DNA of 64,000 bases from Thalassotalea atypica (GTDB lineage: Bacteria > Pseudomonadota > Gammaproteobacteria > Enterobacterales > Alteromonadaceae), in contig NZ_AP027364.1 of NCBI RefSeq assembly GCF_030295975.1, positions 310,001 through 374,000 on the forward strand, given 5' to 3'. Made by a program: the position numbers and the translations under genes. Below are positions 53,374 to 63,784 of this stretch, piece by piece; the stretch's first letter is position 1, and each line of letters begins with the position of its first letter. Below the pieces are notes generated by a model, which was not told the origin of the DNA, made no database searches, and saw nothing but the letters and a program-made list of their open reading frames with translations.

Positions 53374-54447
53374 TTAAAGCTCAAGTAATGCTTTAGGCGC
53401 TTTATTTAATATGCTTAATCCGTTATCTGTTAATACGACATCGTCTTCTATGCGTATACCGCCCCAATTGGGAATGTAGATACCCGGTTCGATGGTAATG
53501 ACGGAGCCTTTGTAGATGGTAAGGTCACAACCTGCCCCCATAATGGGAAATTCATGTAGATCAAGCCCAAGGCCGTGTCCTAAACCTTCACCCATGTATT
53601 GTGCATAAGGACTTTGGGTTAACACATCGGCAGCACTTTGATATAAACGCTCACCTGTGATGCCTTCGGTTAGAGTGTCGAGCGCTGCTTGCTGTGCTTG
53701 TTGAACGATTTGGTAAACTTCTTTTTGTTTTGGTGACGCTTCACCAAAAACATAAGTCCGTGTCATGTCAGATCGATAGCCGTTAATTCTTGCGCCAAAG
53801 TCGATAAGGACTAAATCTCCTCGCTTTAATTTTCTGTTTCCAGGAATGCCATGTGGTAGGGCGCTTCGTTCGCCAAACAGCAAGATGGTATCGAAAGCGG
53901 TTCCTTCAGACCCAAGTTTAGCCATTTGATAATCAAGTTCTAGGGCTAAATCTCGTTCACACATACCGTCTTGAATGTGAGTTAGTGTGATGGCAAGTGC
54001 TTGATCGGCGATATCCGCCGCTTGTGCTATCGAGGCTATTTCTGAGTCATCTTTAACATAACGTAAATCTTCTACCAACCGGGTTTTACCAATGACAGTG
54101 TTAACCTGAATGCCTTGATGAATACTTTGCCACTGTTCAACTGAGCAATGGGCACTTTCAAAAGCAAGCTCACTTACTTGCTCTTTGATAAGCAGTTCAT
54201 TGATTAAACTAGGCAAACTTTGGTTTACTCGATCACGACAAACAATATCCATGTCAACGGCCTGTGTCTTTGCTTGCTCATAATATCGATAATCTGTGAT
54301 CAAATAGTTGTGCAGTGGTGTCAGCAATATAGTGGCTGCATGGCCATTAAATCCCGTTAAATAGGTAATATTGTGATCGTTGAAGATCAAAAAGCTGTTT
54401 AGCTTTTCTAAATTCAATGTTGTTCTTAATTTTTCAATTCTATTCAT
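53374..54447 (-). CDS. M24-family Xaa-Pro peptidase
   Basis: A 357-residue protein with an N-terminal creatinase-like domain (NSFLIFNDHNITYLTGFNGH, LITDYRYYEQAK) and a pita-bread metallopeptidase domain with LPHGIPGNRKLKRGDLVLID. Metal ligands lie in DFGARINGYRSDMTRTYVFG, EGLGHGLGLDLHE, TIEPGIYIPNWGG and IRIEDDVVLT. This is the cytoplasmic Xaa-Pro aminopeptidase/prolidase (PepP/PepQ-like) type, which removes residues before proline. In this operon it would process proline- and hydroxyproline-containing peptides imported by the POT transporter. Confidence 0.92.
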   Translation of the reverse strand: MNRIEKLRTTLNLEKLNSFLIFNDHNITYLTGFNGHAATILLTPLHNYLITDYRYYEQAKTQAVDMDIVCRDRVNQSLPSLINELLIKEQVSELAFESAHCSVEQWQSIHQGIQVNTVIGKTRLVEDLRYVKDDSEIASIAQAADIADQALAITLTHIQDGMCERDLALELDYQMAKLGSEGTAFDTILLFGERSALPHGIPGNRKLKRGDLVLIDFGARINGYRSDMTRTYVFGEASPKQKEVYQIVQQAQQAALDTLTEGITGERLYQSAADVLTQSPYAQYMGEGLGHGLGLDLHEFPIMGAGCDLTIYKGSVITIEPGIYIPNWGGIRIEDDVVLTDNGLSILNKAPKALLEL

Positions 54448-54472
54448 ATTTACGCTCTTTATACGTTGGTGC

Positions 54473-55525
54473 TTACCTGAGTATGAAGCCAGCTTTTAAT
54501 GGATCATTAGGATCAATAATTAATTCACTTTTCCCTGTGATAAACGCATTACCCGTAACGCGAGGAATGACGGCTTGATGTTCGCCAAATGCTTGTATGC
54601 GATTAGCTTCGACTTGAAATTGGCTCCCTAAAATACTTTCAATGATAATAGGGTGATTGAGGGGAACTTCCTGTTTGGCAAAATGCAGCGCAACTCGGCC
54701 ACTGACACCACTACCTGTTGGGCTGCGATCGACTTCGCCATCAGCAAATACACAAACATTACGACTATGAATACCGGGTTGCTCACTTGGTTCAATAAAG
54801 ATAGTGCCGTACAGAAAACTTAGATCAGGCTCATAAGGATGAGTGATGGGGAATTTCTCACTCACTGCCGCTTTGATTTTACGACCATAATCAATCAGTT
54901 GATTGTAATCATGTGCGTTGCACTTGAGCCCAAGTTGAGTGGCATCGACATAGGCATAATACGCGCCACCAAAGGCAACATCGAAGTTAACTTGTCCTAT
55001 TCCTTCGACATGAATGCTCTGATCCTGGTAAACCACATAAGAAGGGACACATTCAAAAGTCACTTTATCAATTGAATCACCATCACCATCACCATAAGCA
55101 AAGGCATTAATTTGTCCGCACGGTACGTCAATCTTAACTTGTGTTACTGCGCCTGTTTTGGCAACAATGCCTGCTTCAACGGCAAACTTTGTCAATGCAA
55201 TGGTCGCATGACCACACATACTGCTGTAGCCTTCATTATGAATAAATATAGCGCCGAAGTGACTGTCTTCTCGCTCTGGTGGTAATACAATCGCACCGTA
55301 CATATCCGCGTGACCTCGTGGCTCAAACATCAAGGCAGTGCGTAAGTGATCATAATGCGTCTTACAGTAGCGACGCTTTTCCAATACCGTATTCCCTTTT
55401 AGCTCAGGAAAACCATCAGTGACGATGCGTAGTGGCTCGCCGCCCGTATGACAATCAAGGGTGTGTAATGTGGTAAAATTTTGTGGCGCTTGCCACTGGC
55501 TAAATTGTGTTGAAACAGATGTCAT
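54473..55525 (-). CDS. Trans-3-hydroxy-L-proline dehydratase
   Basis: A 350-residue member of the proline racemase superfamily. It shows HTLDCHTGGEPLRIVTDGFP, RGHADMYGAIVLPPERED, and the first active-site Cys in GYSSMCGHATIALTKFAVEA (near 104). The second site is RSPTGSGVSGRVALHF, with Thr in place of the Cys of racemases and 4-hydroxyproline epimerases. The Cys/Thr pair is the known mark of trans-3-hydroxy-L-proline dehydratases (as in human L3HYPDH and bacterial T3LHyp dehydratases), which give pyrroline-2-carboxylate. The next genes supply the peptidase and the probable reductase. 3-Hydroxyproline is a minor residue of collagen. Confidence 0.88.
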   Translation of the reverse strand: MTSVSTQFSQWQAPQNFTTLHTLDCHTGGEPLRIVTDGFPELKGNTVLEKRRYCKTHYDHLRTALMFEPRGHADMYGAIVLPPEREDSHFGAIFIHNEGYSSMCGHATIALTKFAVEAGIVAKTGAVTQVKIDVPCGQINAFAYGDGDGDSIDKVTFECVPSYVVYQDQSIHVEGIGQVNFDVAFGGAYYAYVDATQLGLKCNAHDYNQLIDYGRKIKAAVSEKFPITHPYEPDLSFLYGTIFIEPSEQPGIHSRNVCVFADGEVDRSPTGSGVSGRVALHFAKQEVPLNHPIIIESILGSQFQVEANRIQAFGEHQAVIPRVTGNAFITGKSELIIDPNDPLKAGFILR

Positions 55526-55538
55526 TTTATTCTCTCAA

Positions 55539-57296
55539 TCAGTTCACTTCAGCTAATTGCTGCTGTTTTTCAATGTCGTGTTGCATGGTTTTGCTGAAAA
55601 TGTACAAAGCAAGACAAGTGAATAGTCCTAATAGACCAATAATGGACCACATCATATTGGGTTGTGACATATCAATAGCAAAGGTTTGATAAAGCCAGCC
55701 GGAAAGCAAGCCCCCAAATAGATTCCCGAGTGCTAAGGCAACGAAGTAATACCCCATAAACATGGCCACTTTGTCTTGTGGAGCAAAGGAAGCAACGTAT
55801 TCTTGGCTCTTAGGTGATGCTATCATTTCTCCGGTTGCAAAAATCAAAATGGAGGTGGCCACAAGCGTACCACCCATGACCAAACCATGGGCTAGACTGC
55901 CAAACCATAAACCAAAAGAAACAAGTGCAGTACCAGCAATTAGTGTAGGTAACACCGGCCATTTCTTAATGAGATTACTGATTAAGATTTGGCAAAATAC
56001 AATCATTAAAAAGTCTAACCCGAGCAGCGTGCCAGGGTTAATTTGTCGATATTTCTCTGCCCACGTATTGGCATATTGTGAGGCTAAAGCAGGCTCGTTG
56101 GATATCTGTAACAATGCGCTGCTCAACTCTGCCGTGGGCACTCGAATATCTAACGACGCCATGGCCGCACGAGCCGACTCCAGGGAGCCGCTGGTCGCAT
56201 TTACTGTGTAAGTAGGCGCAAGTCTCAATAACTCTTCTTTGATGGCATCAAGGTTAATTGCCGCAAATACATCATAAAACCAAGGGCCTAATGCGTGTAG
56301 TGCATTGACTAAATCACCGGTATCGACAAAATCTCGAACAAAACTGGGTAGGGTGATAAACAGTTGTAAGTACACGGTCCAAAAGCCAGACATTATCAAT
56401 AGATATACCATGAACGCTTTGTTGCCTATTTTCATGGTTTGGCGATACCAAGGTCGAATGTCCAATGGATTTTGCTTGCTTGTTCGTAAATTAAAGACAT
56501 CCCACAGCACGGATAAAACAATAAGAACCATCGTGAGAAATAAAGTGATCCACCCGGCACTGAAATTGCCCAGCGAGGGAATAAGATTAGCGTTATAGGC
56601 AACAAGAATGATCAACAACGGGAAAATTAACAGGGCTAATCGTCCATTGCCCAACACGAGCTGCATCTCTTGCATCACCTGCTTAAAAGACTTGTTCGTT
56701 GGTTGGGTTGAAGGCTCCTTGTAGAAAAACAACACCGGAATAAAGTTTAAAGCGATCCAAATCGCGGCAAAAGTAAACACCCAATCCCAGCCAAGCTTCT
56801 TTTGAATAATGGGGGCAATAAGAGGACCAAGCGCGCCGCCAATGTTCACCATCATATAAAAAATGCCGAAGCCTAAACCGCGGTTTGTTGCATCGGTTGT
56901 GCGTCCAATGGTGCCGGTAACCACAGGCTTAAAAATACCTGCGCCCAGTGCAACAAGCATAAAGATCGCCATGAAGGACCCCATGTCCTTGATATGCCCA
57001 AGTAAATAATAGCAAGGCGTCATAATGATAAATGACAAAATAAACATGCGCTTGTAACCATATCTATCTGCTAGGGCACCGGAAACAATGGGAAATAAAT
57101 AGAGGAAAAACGGGACAATACCCATGATCAGCCCCTTCTCTGATTGATTCAGCCCTAACCCCCCTTGAGACACTGGGCTAGTAATATATAACGCCAATAA
57201 CGTGTACATACCATACCAGGCAAATCGCTCCAATATCTCCATACAGTTCGCAACATAGAAGGATTGATGAAAAGGGCTACGCTGTGCTTCCGTCAT
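55539..57296 (-). CDS. POT-family proton-dependent oligopeptide transporter
   Basis: A 585-residue MFS-type transporter of the PTR2/POT family. It has FYVANCMEILERFAWYGMYT with the ExxERFxYY-type motif on the first helix (ERFAWYG), LFPIVSGALADRYGYKRMF, GAGIFKPVVTGTIGRTTDAT and FYMMVNIGGALGPLIAP, then a long central loop and about 14 helices. Charged residues of the proton path (E, R in EILER) are kept. POT proteins import di- and tripeptides; prolyl-hydroxyproline is a natural substrate type. It is the first gene of the operon, with a predicted promoter and palindrome 50-75 bases upstream. Confidence 0.9.
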   Translation of the reverse strand: MTEAQRSPFHQSFYVANCMEILERFAWYGMYTLLALYITSPVSQGGLGLNQSEKGLIMGIVPFFLYLFPIVSGALADRYGYKRMFILSFIIMTPCYYLLGHIKDMGSFMAIFMLVALGAGIFKPVVTGTIGRTTDATNRGLGFGIFYMMVNIGGALGPLIAPIIQKKLGWDWVFTFAAIWIALNFIPVLFFYKEPSTQPTNKSFKQVMQEMQLVLGNGRLALLIFPLLIILVAYNANLIPSLGNFSAGWITLFLTMVLIVLSVLWDVFNLRTSKQNPLDIRPWYRQTMKIGNKAFMVYLLIMSGFWTVYLQLFITLPSFVRDFVDTGDLVNALHALGPWFYDVFAAINLDAIKEELLRLAPTYTVNATSGSLESARAAMASLDIRVPTAELSSALLQISNEPALASQYANTWAEKYRQINPGTLLGLDFLMIVFCQILISNLIKKWPVLPTLIAGTALVSFGLWFGSLAHGLVMGGTLVATSILIFATGEMIASPKSQEYVASFAPQDKVAMFMGYYFVALALGNLFGGLLSGWLYQTFAIDMSQPNMMWSIIGLLGLFTCLALYIFSKTMQHDIEKQQQLAEVN

Positions 57297-57342
57297 TTAA
57301 AAAGTCCTTGTTATTATAATTTTGACCTTCAGTTAGAGCAGA

Positions 57343-57372
57343 ATCATATCAGTAAGATATATTGTATACAAT
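57343..57372 (-). promoter_or_regulatory. Promoter and palindromic operator of the collagen-utilisation operon
   Basis: On the minus strand TTGTAT (57371-57366) and TATGAT (57348-57343) are 17 bases apart, a fair sigma-70 promoter. The -35 lies inside a perfect 12-bp palindrome ATTGTATACAAT (57361-57372). Palindromes with this TTGTATACAA core are typical of GntR-family repressors (FadR/HutC groups). The overlap with the -35 implies repression. No GntR gene is adjacent. Confidence 0.55.
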
Positions 57373-57725
57373 CAAAGATGTTTAACTTTTAGGCAAGAGT
57401 GGTAATTCATTTATCTATCTAAAGTAGGCGTGCTCCAGTACTAATGAAAATAGAAGCTCAGATTGTCGTTTTGGCTGCTAAGGTGCCAAGGGCATTGTCG
57501 CAGGGCAGAATTTATTGTCGTTGTAAATAACAAAATCTGGGAACGATTATCGAAACAGTAGTACATGAATAATCTCTGATAGAGTCATATGCATGCGGCG
57601 AATTACTCAGAGGAATGAAGAGATAGTTTTGTAAAACGTTCACCGTCACAACTAGGAAGGTAATGGAGTGTTGACGCAGTGCGCATGGAAGTTAAATAAC
57701 GGCAGATAGTAAATCTATTAGAAAA

Positions 57726-57752
57726 TAAAAAGGGTCTGTAACAACAGACCCT
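57726..57752 (-). terminator. Terminator of ssb
   Basis: On the minus strand AAGGGTCTGT, a short loop, then ACAGACCCTT and five T. It lies 36 bases after the ssb stop. Confidence 0.85.
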
Positions 57753-57787
57753 TAACAAATTTATTCTAAAATTCTTACTGACATTTC

Positions 57788-58477
57788 CTAGAACGGAATA
57801 TCGTCATCGAAGTCGATAGTTGGCTCTTGCGGGTTCACTTTAGGTGCATTTTGCTGGGCAGGTTGTTGGTTAAAGCCACCTTGTTGCTGGGCAGGTTGTT
57901 GATTAAATCCACCTTGTTGCACAGGTTGCTGATTAAAGCCACCTTGCTGCTGTGGTGCTGCTTGTGCTGGTTTGTTGAAACCACCTTGTTGTTGCGGTGC
58001 TGCTTGCGCAGGTTGCTGTCTAAAGCCCCCTTGCTGCTGTGCAGGTTGTTGGTTAAAACCACCTGATTGAGCCGTGTTTTGCTGGTTGAAACCACCACTT
58101 TGCTGTGCTTGGAAACCACCACCGCCTTGGCCTTGACCGCGTGAGTCTAACATTTGCATGTCATTGGCAATAATTTCTGTCGTGTACTGATCAGCACCTT
58201 GCTGGTTTTGCCATTTACGAGTTTGTAAACGACCCTCTAAATACACTTTAGAGCCTTTTTTAAGATATTCACCTGCAATCTCTGCAAGGCGTTGATACAT
58301 TACTATACGGTGCCATTCAGTTTTCTCTTTTTGCTCACCGCTTTGTTTGTCTTTCCATGTTTCTGATGTCGCAACTGTAAAATTAGCTACTGCCCCACCA
58401 TTTGGCATAAAACGAACTTCTGGGTCTTGCCCAATATTACCGACGATGATGACTTTATTAATACCACGACTGGCCAT
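57788..58477 (-). CDS. ssb: Single-stranded DNA-binding protein with Gln/Gly-rich tail repeats
   Basis: A 229-residue SSB. The OB-fold (1-112) begins [20 protein letters not shown] and includes [20 protein letters not shown] and [20 protein letters not shown]. The tail is low-complexity, with about nine near-copies of a [10 protein letters not shown]-type unit. The end is the acidic tip DFDDDIPF, which binds partner proteins such as PriA and exonuclease I. The tail is longer than in E. coli (178 residues in total). Repeats at DNA level suggest slippage-driven length changes. Confidence 0.96.
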   Translation of the reverse strand: MASRGINKVIIVGNIGQDPEVRFMPNGGAVANFTVATSETWKDKQSGEQKEKTEWHRIVMYQRLAEIAGEYLKKGSKVYLEGRLQTRKWQNQQGADQYTTEIIANDMQMLDSRGQGQGGGGFQAQQSGGFNQQNTAQSGGFNQQPAQQQGGFRQQPAQAAPQQQGGFNKPAQAAPQQQGGFNQQPVQQGGFNQQPAQQQGGFNQQPAQQNAPKVNPQEPTIDFDDDIPF

Positions 58478-58680
58478 GAAAATTTCCTACTGTATCTGGC
58501 GGCACCTATTCATGCCGACTTAAAATTCATTCGTTTATCTAACAAATGAAAAAACGAATCTGAGTTGATCGATTCTATCACTGTGCATCAACAATCCAAA
58601 GTACGAATAACACTTTTTTCTAGGATTTTATCTCACGACCTTGACGCCATTGATATTTAATTTTTTTAATAGGCGATAAA

Positions 58681-59076
58681 CTACAGCTCGACATTGTGCC
58701 TTGATAACTGCTTCTTAATATCATCCGGAATTTTAGCGGATGATTGGCTCCTGTAATCAAAATGTACCATCACAGCAGTACCGAACGAGACGCGATTATT
58801 TTCTTGCCACAGCTCCTGATAGACATCGAATGATGAGCCACCAATACGGCTAATGTAGGTGCGAACCTCAATGTCTTTGCCGTAATATATTTGCGCTTCA
58901 AAGTTAACATCAATTTTTGCCAAAATTAAAGGCCAAGCTTTTAAGTTCATTTCCGGTGTAAAGAGTTTAAAAACAGGGTTTCTAGCACCTTCAAACCAAA
59001 CAGGGATCATAGTGTTATTTATATGGCCTAAGGCATCGGTGTCGCTAAAGCGAGGGGTAACTATTTCAGAAAACAT
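58681..59076 (-). CDS. Hotdog-fold acyl-CoA thioesterase (4HBT/YbgC type)
   Basis: A 131-residue protein with the 4-hydroxybenzoyl-CoA-thioesterase motif TPRFSDTDALGHINNTMIPV (catalytic Asp in DTDALGHINN, residues about 12-14), WFEGARNPVFKLF, the strand LILAKIDVNFEAQIYYGKDI and SRIGGSSFDVYQELWQE. It hydrolyses acyl-CoA thioesters of unknown chain length. It is a single gene, 200 bases from ssb, with no pathway neighbours. Confidence 0.88.
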   Translation of the reverse strand: MFSEIVTPRFSDTDALGHINNTMIPVWFEGARNPVFKLFTPEMNLKAWPLILAKIDVNFEAQIYYGKDIEVRTYISRIGGSSFDVYQELWQENNRVSFGTAVMVHFDYRSQSSAKIPDDIKKQLSRHNVEL

Positions 59077-59224
59077 ATGGTGGAAATATCTATGGTTAAA
59101 AAAGTATGTTATCGATATTTATCAAAATATTCATCTCTTTTACTGGGCATTTTATCGAGATTGACTACCGTATTTTGTATACATTCGCTACAGTGTTAGC
59201 AAATAATTACAAAGAGAATTTAGC

Positions 59225-60784
59225 ATGAAAACGTTCATCTTAGTTATTGGATTTTGCCTATCGTGGCTATCCGTCGCTGCCCCTGGTGATAAAGCGCCAA
59301 AGCGAGCCGAGGGTGACGGGCCCTATAAACGCTTGATTTTACGTGGCGGTATTATGGTCAACGGCGAAGGTGCACCTGCAATGGGGCCGGTTGATATTGT
59401 CATTGAAAATGATCGCATCAAACGTATCGTTAATGTCGGTAACCCTGGCGTGCCTATCAAACCGAAAAAGCGTCCTAAATTGCAAGCTGGTGATAAAGAA
59501 ATAAATATTGAAGGACAATATATTTTGCCTGGCTTTATTGATATGCACGGTCATATTGGCGGTAGTGCAGAGAATATTCCTGCTGAATACGTCTTTAAAC
59601 TGTGGCTGGCACATGGGATTACTACCGTGAGAGAGCCGGGCAGTTTTAACGGCGTTAATTGGGTTATGGATCATGTTGAGCGAAGCGAGAAAAACACTAT
59701 TGCAGCGCCACGCATCATTCCTTATGTTGGCTTTGGTATGGAACAAAAAGAGCCAATTACAACGCCGAAACAAGCCCGCGCTTGGGTAAAGAATATTGCT
59801 AAAAAGGGCGCTAAAGGCATTAAATTTTTCGGCGCTCCTCCAGAAATCATGGCAGCCGCTTTAGATGAAGCGAAAAAGCATGGACTTGGCAGTATGATGC
59901 ACCACGCCCAACTCGAAGTGACTAATATGAATGTAGTTGACTCAGCACGACTAGGGCTGACCACCATGGAGCATTGGTACGGCTTACCTGAAGCGCTCTT
60001 TGAGCATCAGCACATTCAAAATTATTCGCCAGATTATAATTATAACAATGAGCAAGATCGTTTTGGCGAAGCAGGACGGTTGTGGCAGCAAGCGGCAAAA
60101 CCTGACACAGAAAAATGGCTGGACGTTCGTGATGAACTGTTGGAATTAGACTTTACCATCAACCCGACCATGACCATTTATGAAGCAAGTCGCGATTTAA
60201 TGCGTGAAATGAATGCGGATTGGCATGAAGAATATACTTTGCCGACATTATGGGATTTTTTCCAGCCGAACCGTTACGCCCATGGCTCTTACTGGTTTGA
60301 TTGGACAACGGATGACGAAATTGCGTGGAAGAAGAATTATCAGCAATGGATGGCCTTTTTAAACGACTACAAAAATCACGGCGGCCGTGTAACAACGGGC
60401 TCAGACGCGGGCTATATCTTCAAAATTTATGGTTTTGGTTATATTCGCGAGTTAGAACTTTTGCGTGAAGCAGGTTTCAATGCTTTAGAAGTGATTGAAT
60501 CTGCAACTATTAATGGTGCTGAAGCACTGGGCTTAGCAAATGATATTGGCTCTATTCGTGTCGGCAAAAAGGCGGATTTAGTGATTGTCGGTGAAAACCC
60601 ATTGCGTAATTTCAAAGTGCTCTATGGCACAGGCCACTTCAAGCTCAATGAAAGCAATAAACCAGAGCGTTCAGGCGGCGTAAACTATACCATTAAAGAC
60701 GGTATTGTTTATGATGCTAAAGCTTTGCTTTCGGATGTTAGAGAAATGGTTAAGCAGGCAAAAATACAAACAAATAAAGAGTAA
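59225..60784 (+). CDS. Exported metal-dependent amidohydrolase
   Basis: A 519-residue protein with a signal peptide (TFILVIGFCLSWLSVAAPGD). The amidohydrolase barrel is complete: PGFIDMHGHIGGSAENIP (HxH metal ligands), a lysine in AKGIKFFGAPPEIM, His in LGSMMHHAQLEVTN and TTMEHWYGLP, and the catalytic Asp in TTGSDAGYIFKIYGFG. The end is IGSIRVGKKADLVIVGENPL, as in imidazolonepropionase- and Sgx9260-like carboxypeptidases. Export suggests a role in cleaving peptides or other envelope amides. The start ATG has AGAG upstream. A long hairpin follows. Confidence 0.88.
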   Translation: MKTFILVIGFCLSWLSVAAPGDKAPKRAEGDGPYKRLILRGGIMVNGEGAPAMGPVDIVIENDRIKRIVNVGNPGVPIKPKKRPKLQAGDKEINIEGQYILPGFIDMHGHIGGSAENIPAEYVFKLWLAHGITTVREPGSFNGVNWVMDHVERSEKNTIAAPRIIPYVGFGMEQKEPITTPKQARAWVKNIAKKGAKGIKFFGAPPEIMAAALDEAKKHGLGSMMHHAQLEVTNMNVVDSARLGLTTMEHWYGLPEALFEHQHIQNYSPDYNYNNEQDRFGEAGRLWQQAAKPDTEKWLDVRDELLELDFTINPTMTIYEASRDLMREMNADWHEEYTLPTLWDFFQPNRYAHGSYWFDWTTDDEIAWKKNYQQWMAFLNDYKNHGGRVTTGSDAGYIFKIYGFGYIRELELLREAGFNALEVIESATINGAEALGLANDIGSIRVGKKADLVIVGENPLRNFKVLYGTGHFKLNESNKPERSGGVNYTIKDGIVYDAKALLSDVREMVKQAKIQTNKE

Positions 60785-60796
60785 ATAACTCCCGTA

Positions 60797-60841
60797 TACG
60801 TAAACTCTACCTCATTGATTTCGCCATGTAGGGTTTACGTA
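60797..60841 (+). repeat. Long hairpin after the amidohydrolase gene
   Basis: TACGTAAACTCTAC (60797-60810) and GTAGGGTTTACGTA (60828-60841) pair over 14 bases with one T-G, around a 17-base loop. It begins 13 bases after the stop but has no strong T-run, so it is either a weak or Rho-assisted terminator or an mRNA 3' stabiliser. Confidence 0.6.
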
Positions 60842-61045
60842 GTCTATCTTGCCATTAATTCTCTCTTTACACGCCAACTGATAATTTCCTGTTAGCTCAT
60901 CAAATTCCTAAGTGGGTTGCTTGTAACAATGTTAATTGTCCATAATGTTACAAATTTCACTATTTTTATTACCTGATTTGTGTACTTTAGACTGGTTGAA
61001 CACCCTAGAATCTAGCGACTGCATATAGATAATAGAAAGGTTCAC

Positions 61046-61504
61046 ATGTTAAAGAACATTCTTATTGCTGGCCTATTGGTCTTGGCAAGTACACAAACAT
61101 TCGCAAATGAAACCGCCCACCATATTCCTGGGGTTTTCATTGGTGCAACGCACGCTGACAGCGAAACTGAAATGAGCTTTGGTATCGAGTATGAATATAA
61201 GCTCAGCGAGTTATGGGGCACCGGTATTGTCTTTGAAAAAACCAATGATGCTCATCATGGTGATGGCGCAGATGTATATTTAGCAATGGCTTATGTTCAT
61301 CCGTGGAATTCAATTCGCTTGGGATTAGGTTACGGTAAAGAAGACATTGGCGGCGCTCATGGCGGCAAAGAAGATTTGTATCGCGTAGAAAGCAGCTATG
61401 ATTTTCATGTTGGAAGTTTTATGATTGCACCAACATTAGCTTTTGATTTTGTTGACGGTGAGACCCATACGGTCACTGAGCTTGTATTCTTAATGCCATT
61501 CTAA
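61046..61504 (+). CDS. Small exported beta-barrel-like protein
   Basis: A 152-residue protein with a signal peptide (LKNILIAGLLVLASTQTFAN). The mature part is made of alternating strands: IPGVFIGATHADSETEMSFG, YEYKLSELWGTGIVFEKT, VYLAMAYVHPWNSIRLGLGY, FMIAPTLAFDFVDGETH. It ends in ELVFLMPF with the terminal Phe typical of outer-membrane barrels, probably eight strands. Several histidines (ETAHHIP, DAHHGDG, GGAHGG) could bind a metal. No family named. AAAGG lies upstream of the ATG. Confidence 0.7.
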   Translation: MLKNILIAGLLVLASTQTFANETAHHIPGVFIGATHADSETEMSFGIEYEYKLSELWGTGIVFEKTNDAHHGDGADVYLAMAYVHPWNSIRLGLGYGKEDIGGAHGGKEDLYRVESSYDFHVGSFMIAPTLAFDFVDGETHTVTELVFLMPF

Positions 61505-61531
61505 TGGCAAGTTTATAACTGTCCAATAATG

Positions 61532-61565
61532 AAAAAAGCCACAGAGCTTCACTTGTGGCTTTTTT
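61532..61565. terminator. Bidirectional terminator between the small barrel gene and fadH
   Basis: AAAAAAGCCACA and TGTGGCTTTTTT form a 12-bp stem with a 10-base loop, 27 bases after one stop and 38 before the other. Confidence 0.85.
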
Positions 61566-61603
61566 GGTAGTCAGTGCATCCTTGTTTAAAAGACCAGTAA
61601 AAA

Positions 61604-63637
<2,034 letters not shown>

Positions 63638-63784
63638 TCACTTAATCATTATCGACCTAATGGTCATACCTGCATATAACTTACTTGTGTTCAGGTAAAA
63701 ACTCAAGCTAATTTTGACACCTGTCAGATAGGTGGAGGGTGATAGGTATTAGCAACTCGATAATTAACTGGTTAATATACTGAA

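Larger units (their letters stand above)
57297..57787. other. Intergenic region with operon promoter and ssb terminator
   Basis: This stretch of 490 bp holds the promoter/operator of the POT operon (57343-57372) and the ssb terminator (57726-57752). A 28-codon frame at 57444-57530 has no support. The remainder (57380-57720) shows nothing I recognise. Confidence 0.55.

Noticed and set aside
57444-57530. 28-codon frame in the gap between the POT gene and ssb
   Set aside because: No start signal or conservation evidence.
57827-58122. Regular DNA repeats in the ssb 3' half, CRISPR-like at first sight
   Set aside because: The repeats are in frame and encode the Gly/Gln-rich SSB linker; there are no unique spacers of constant length.
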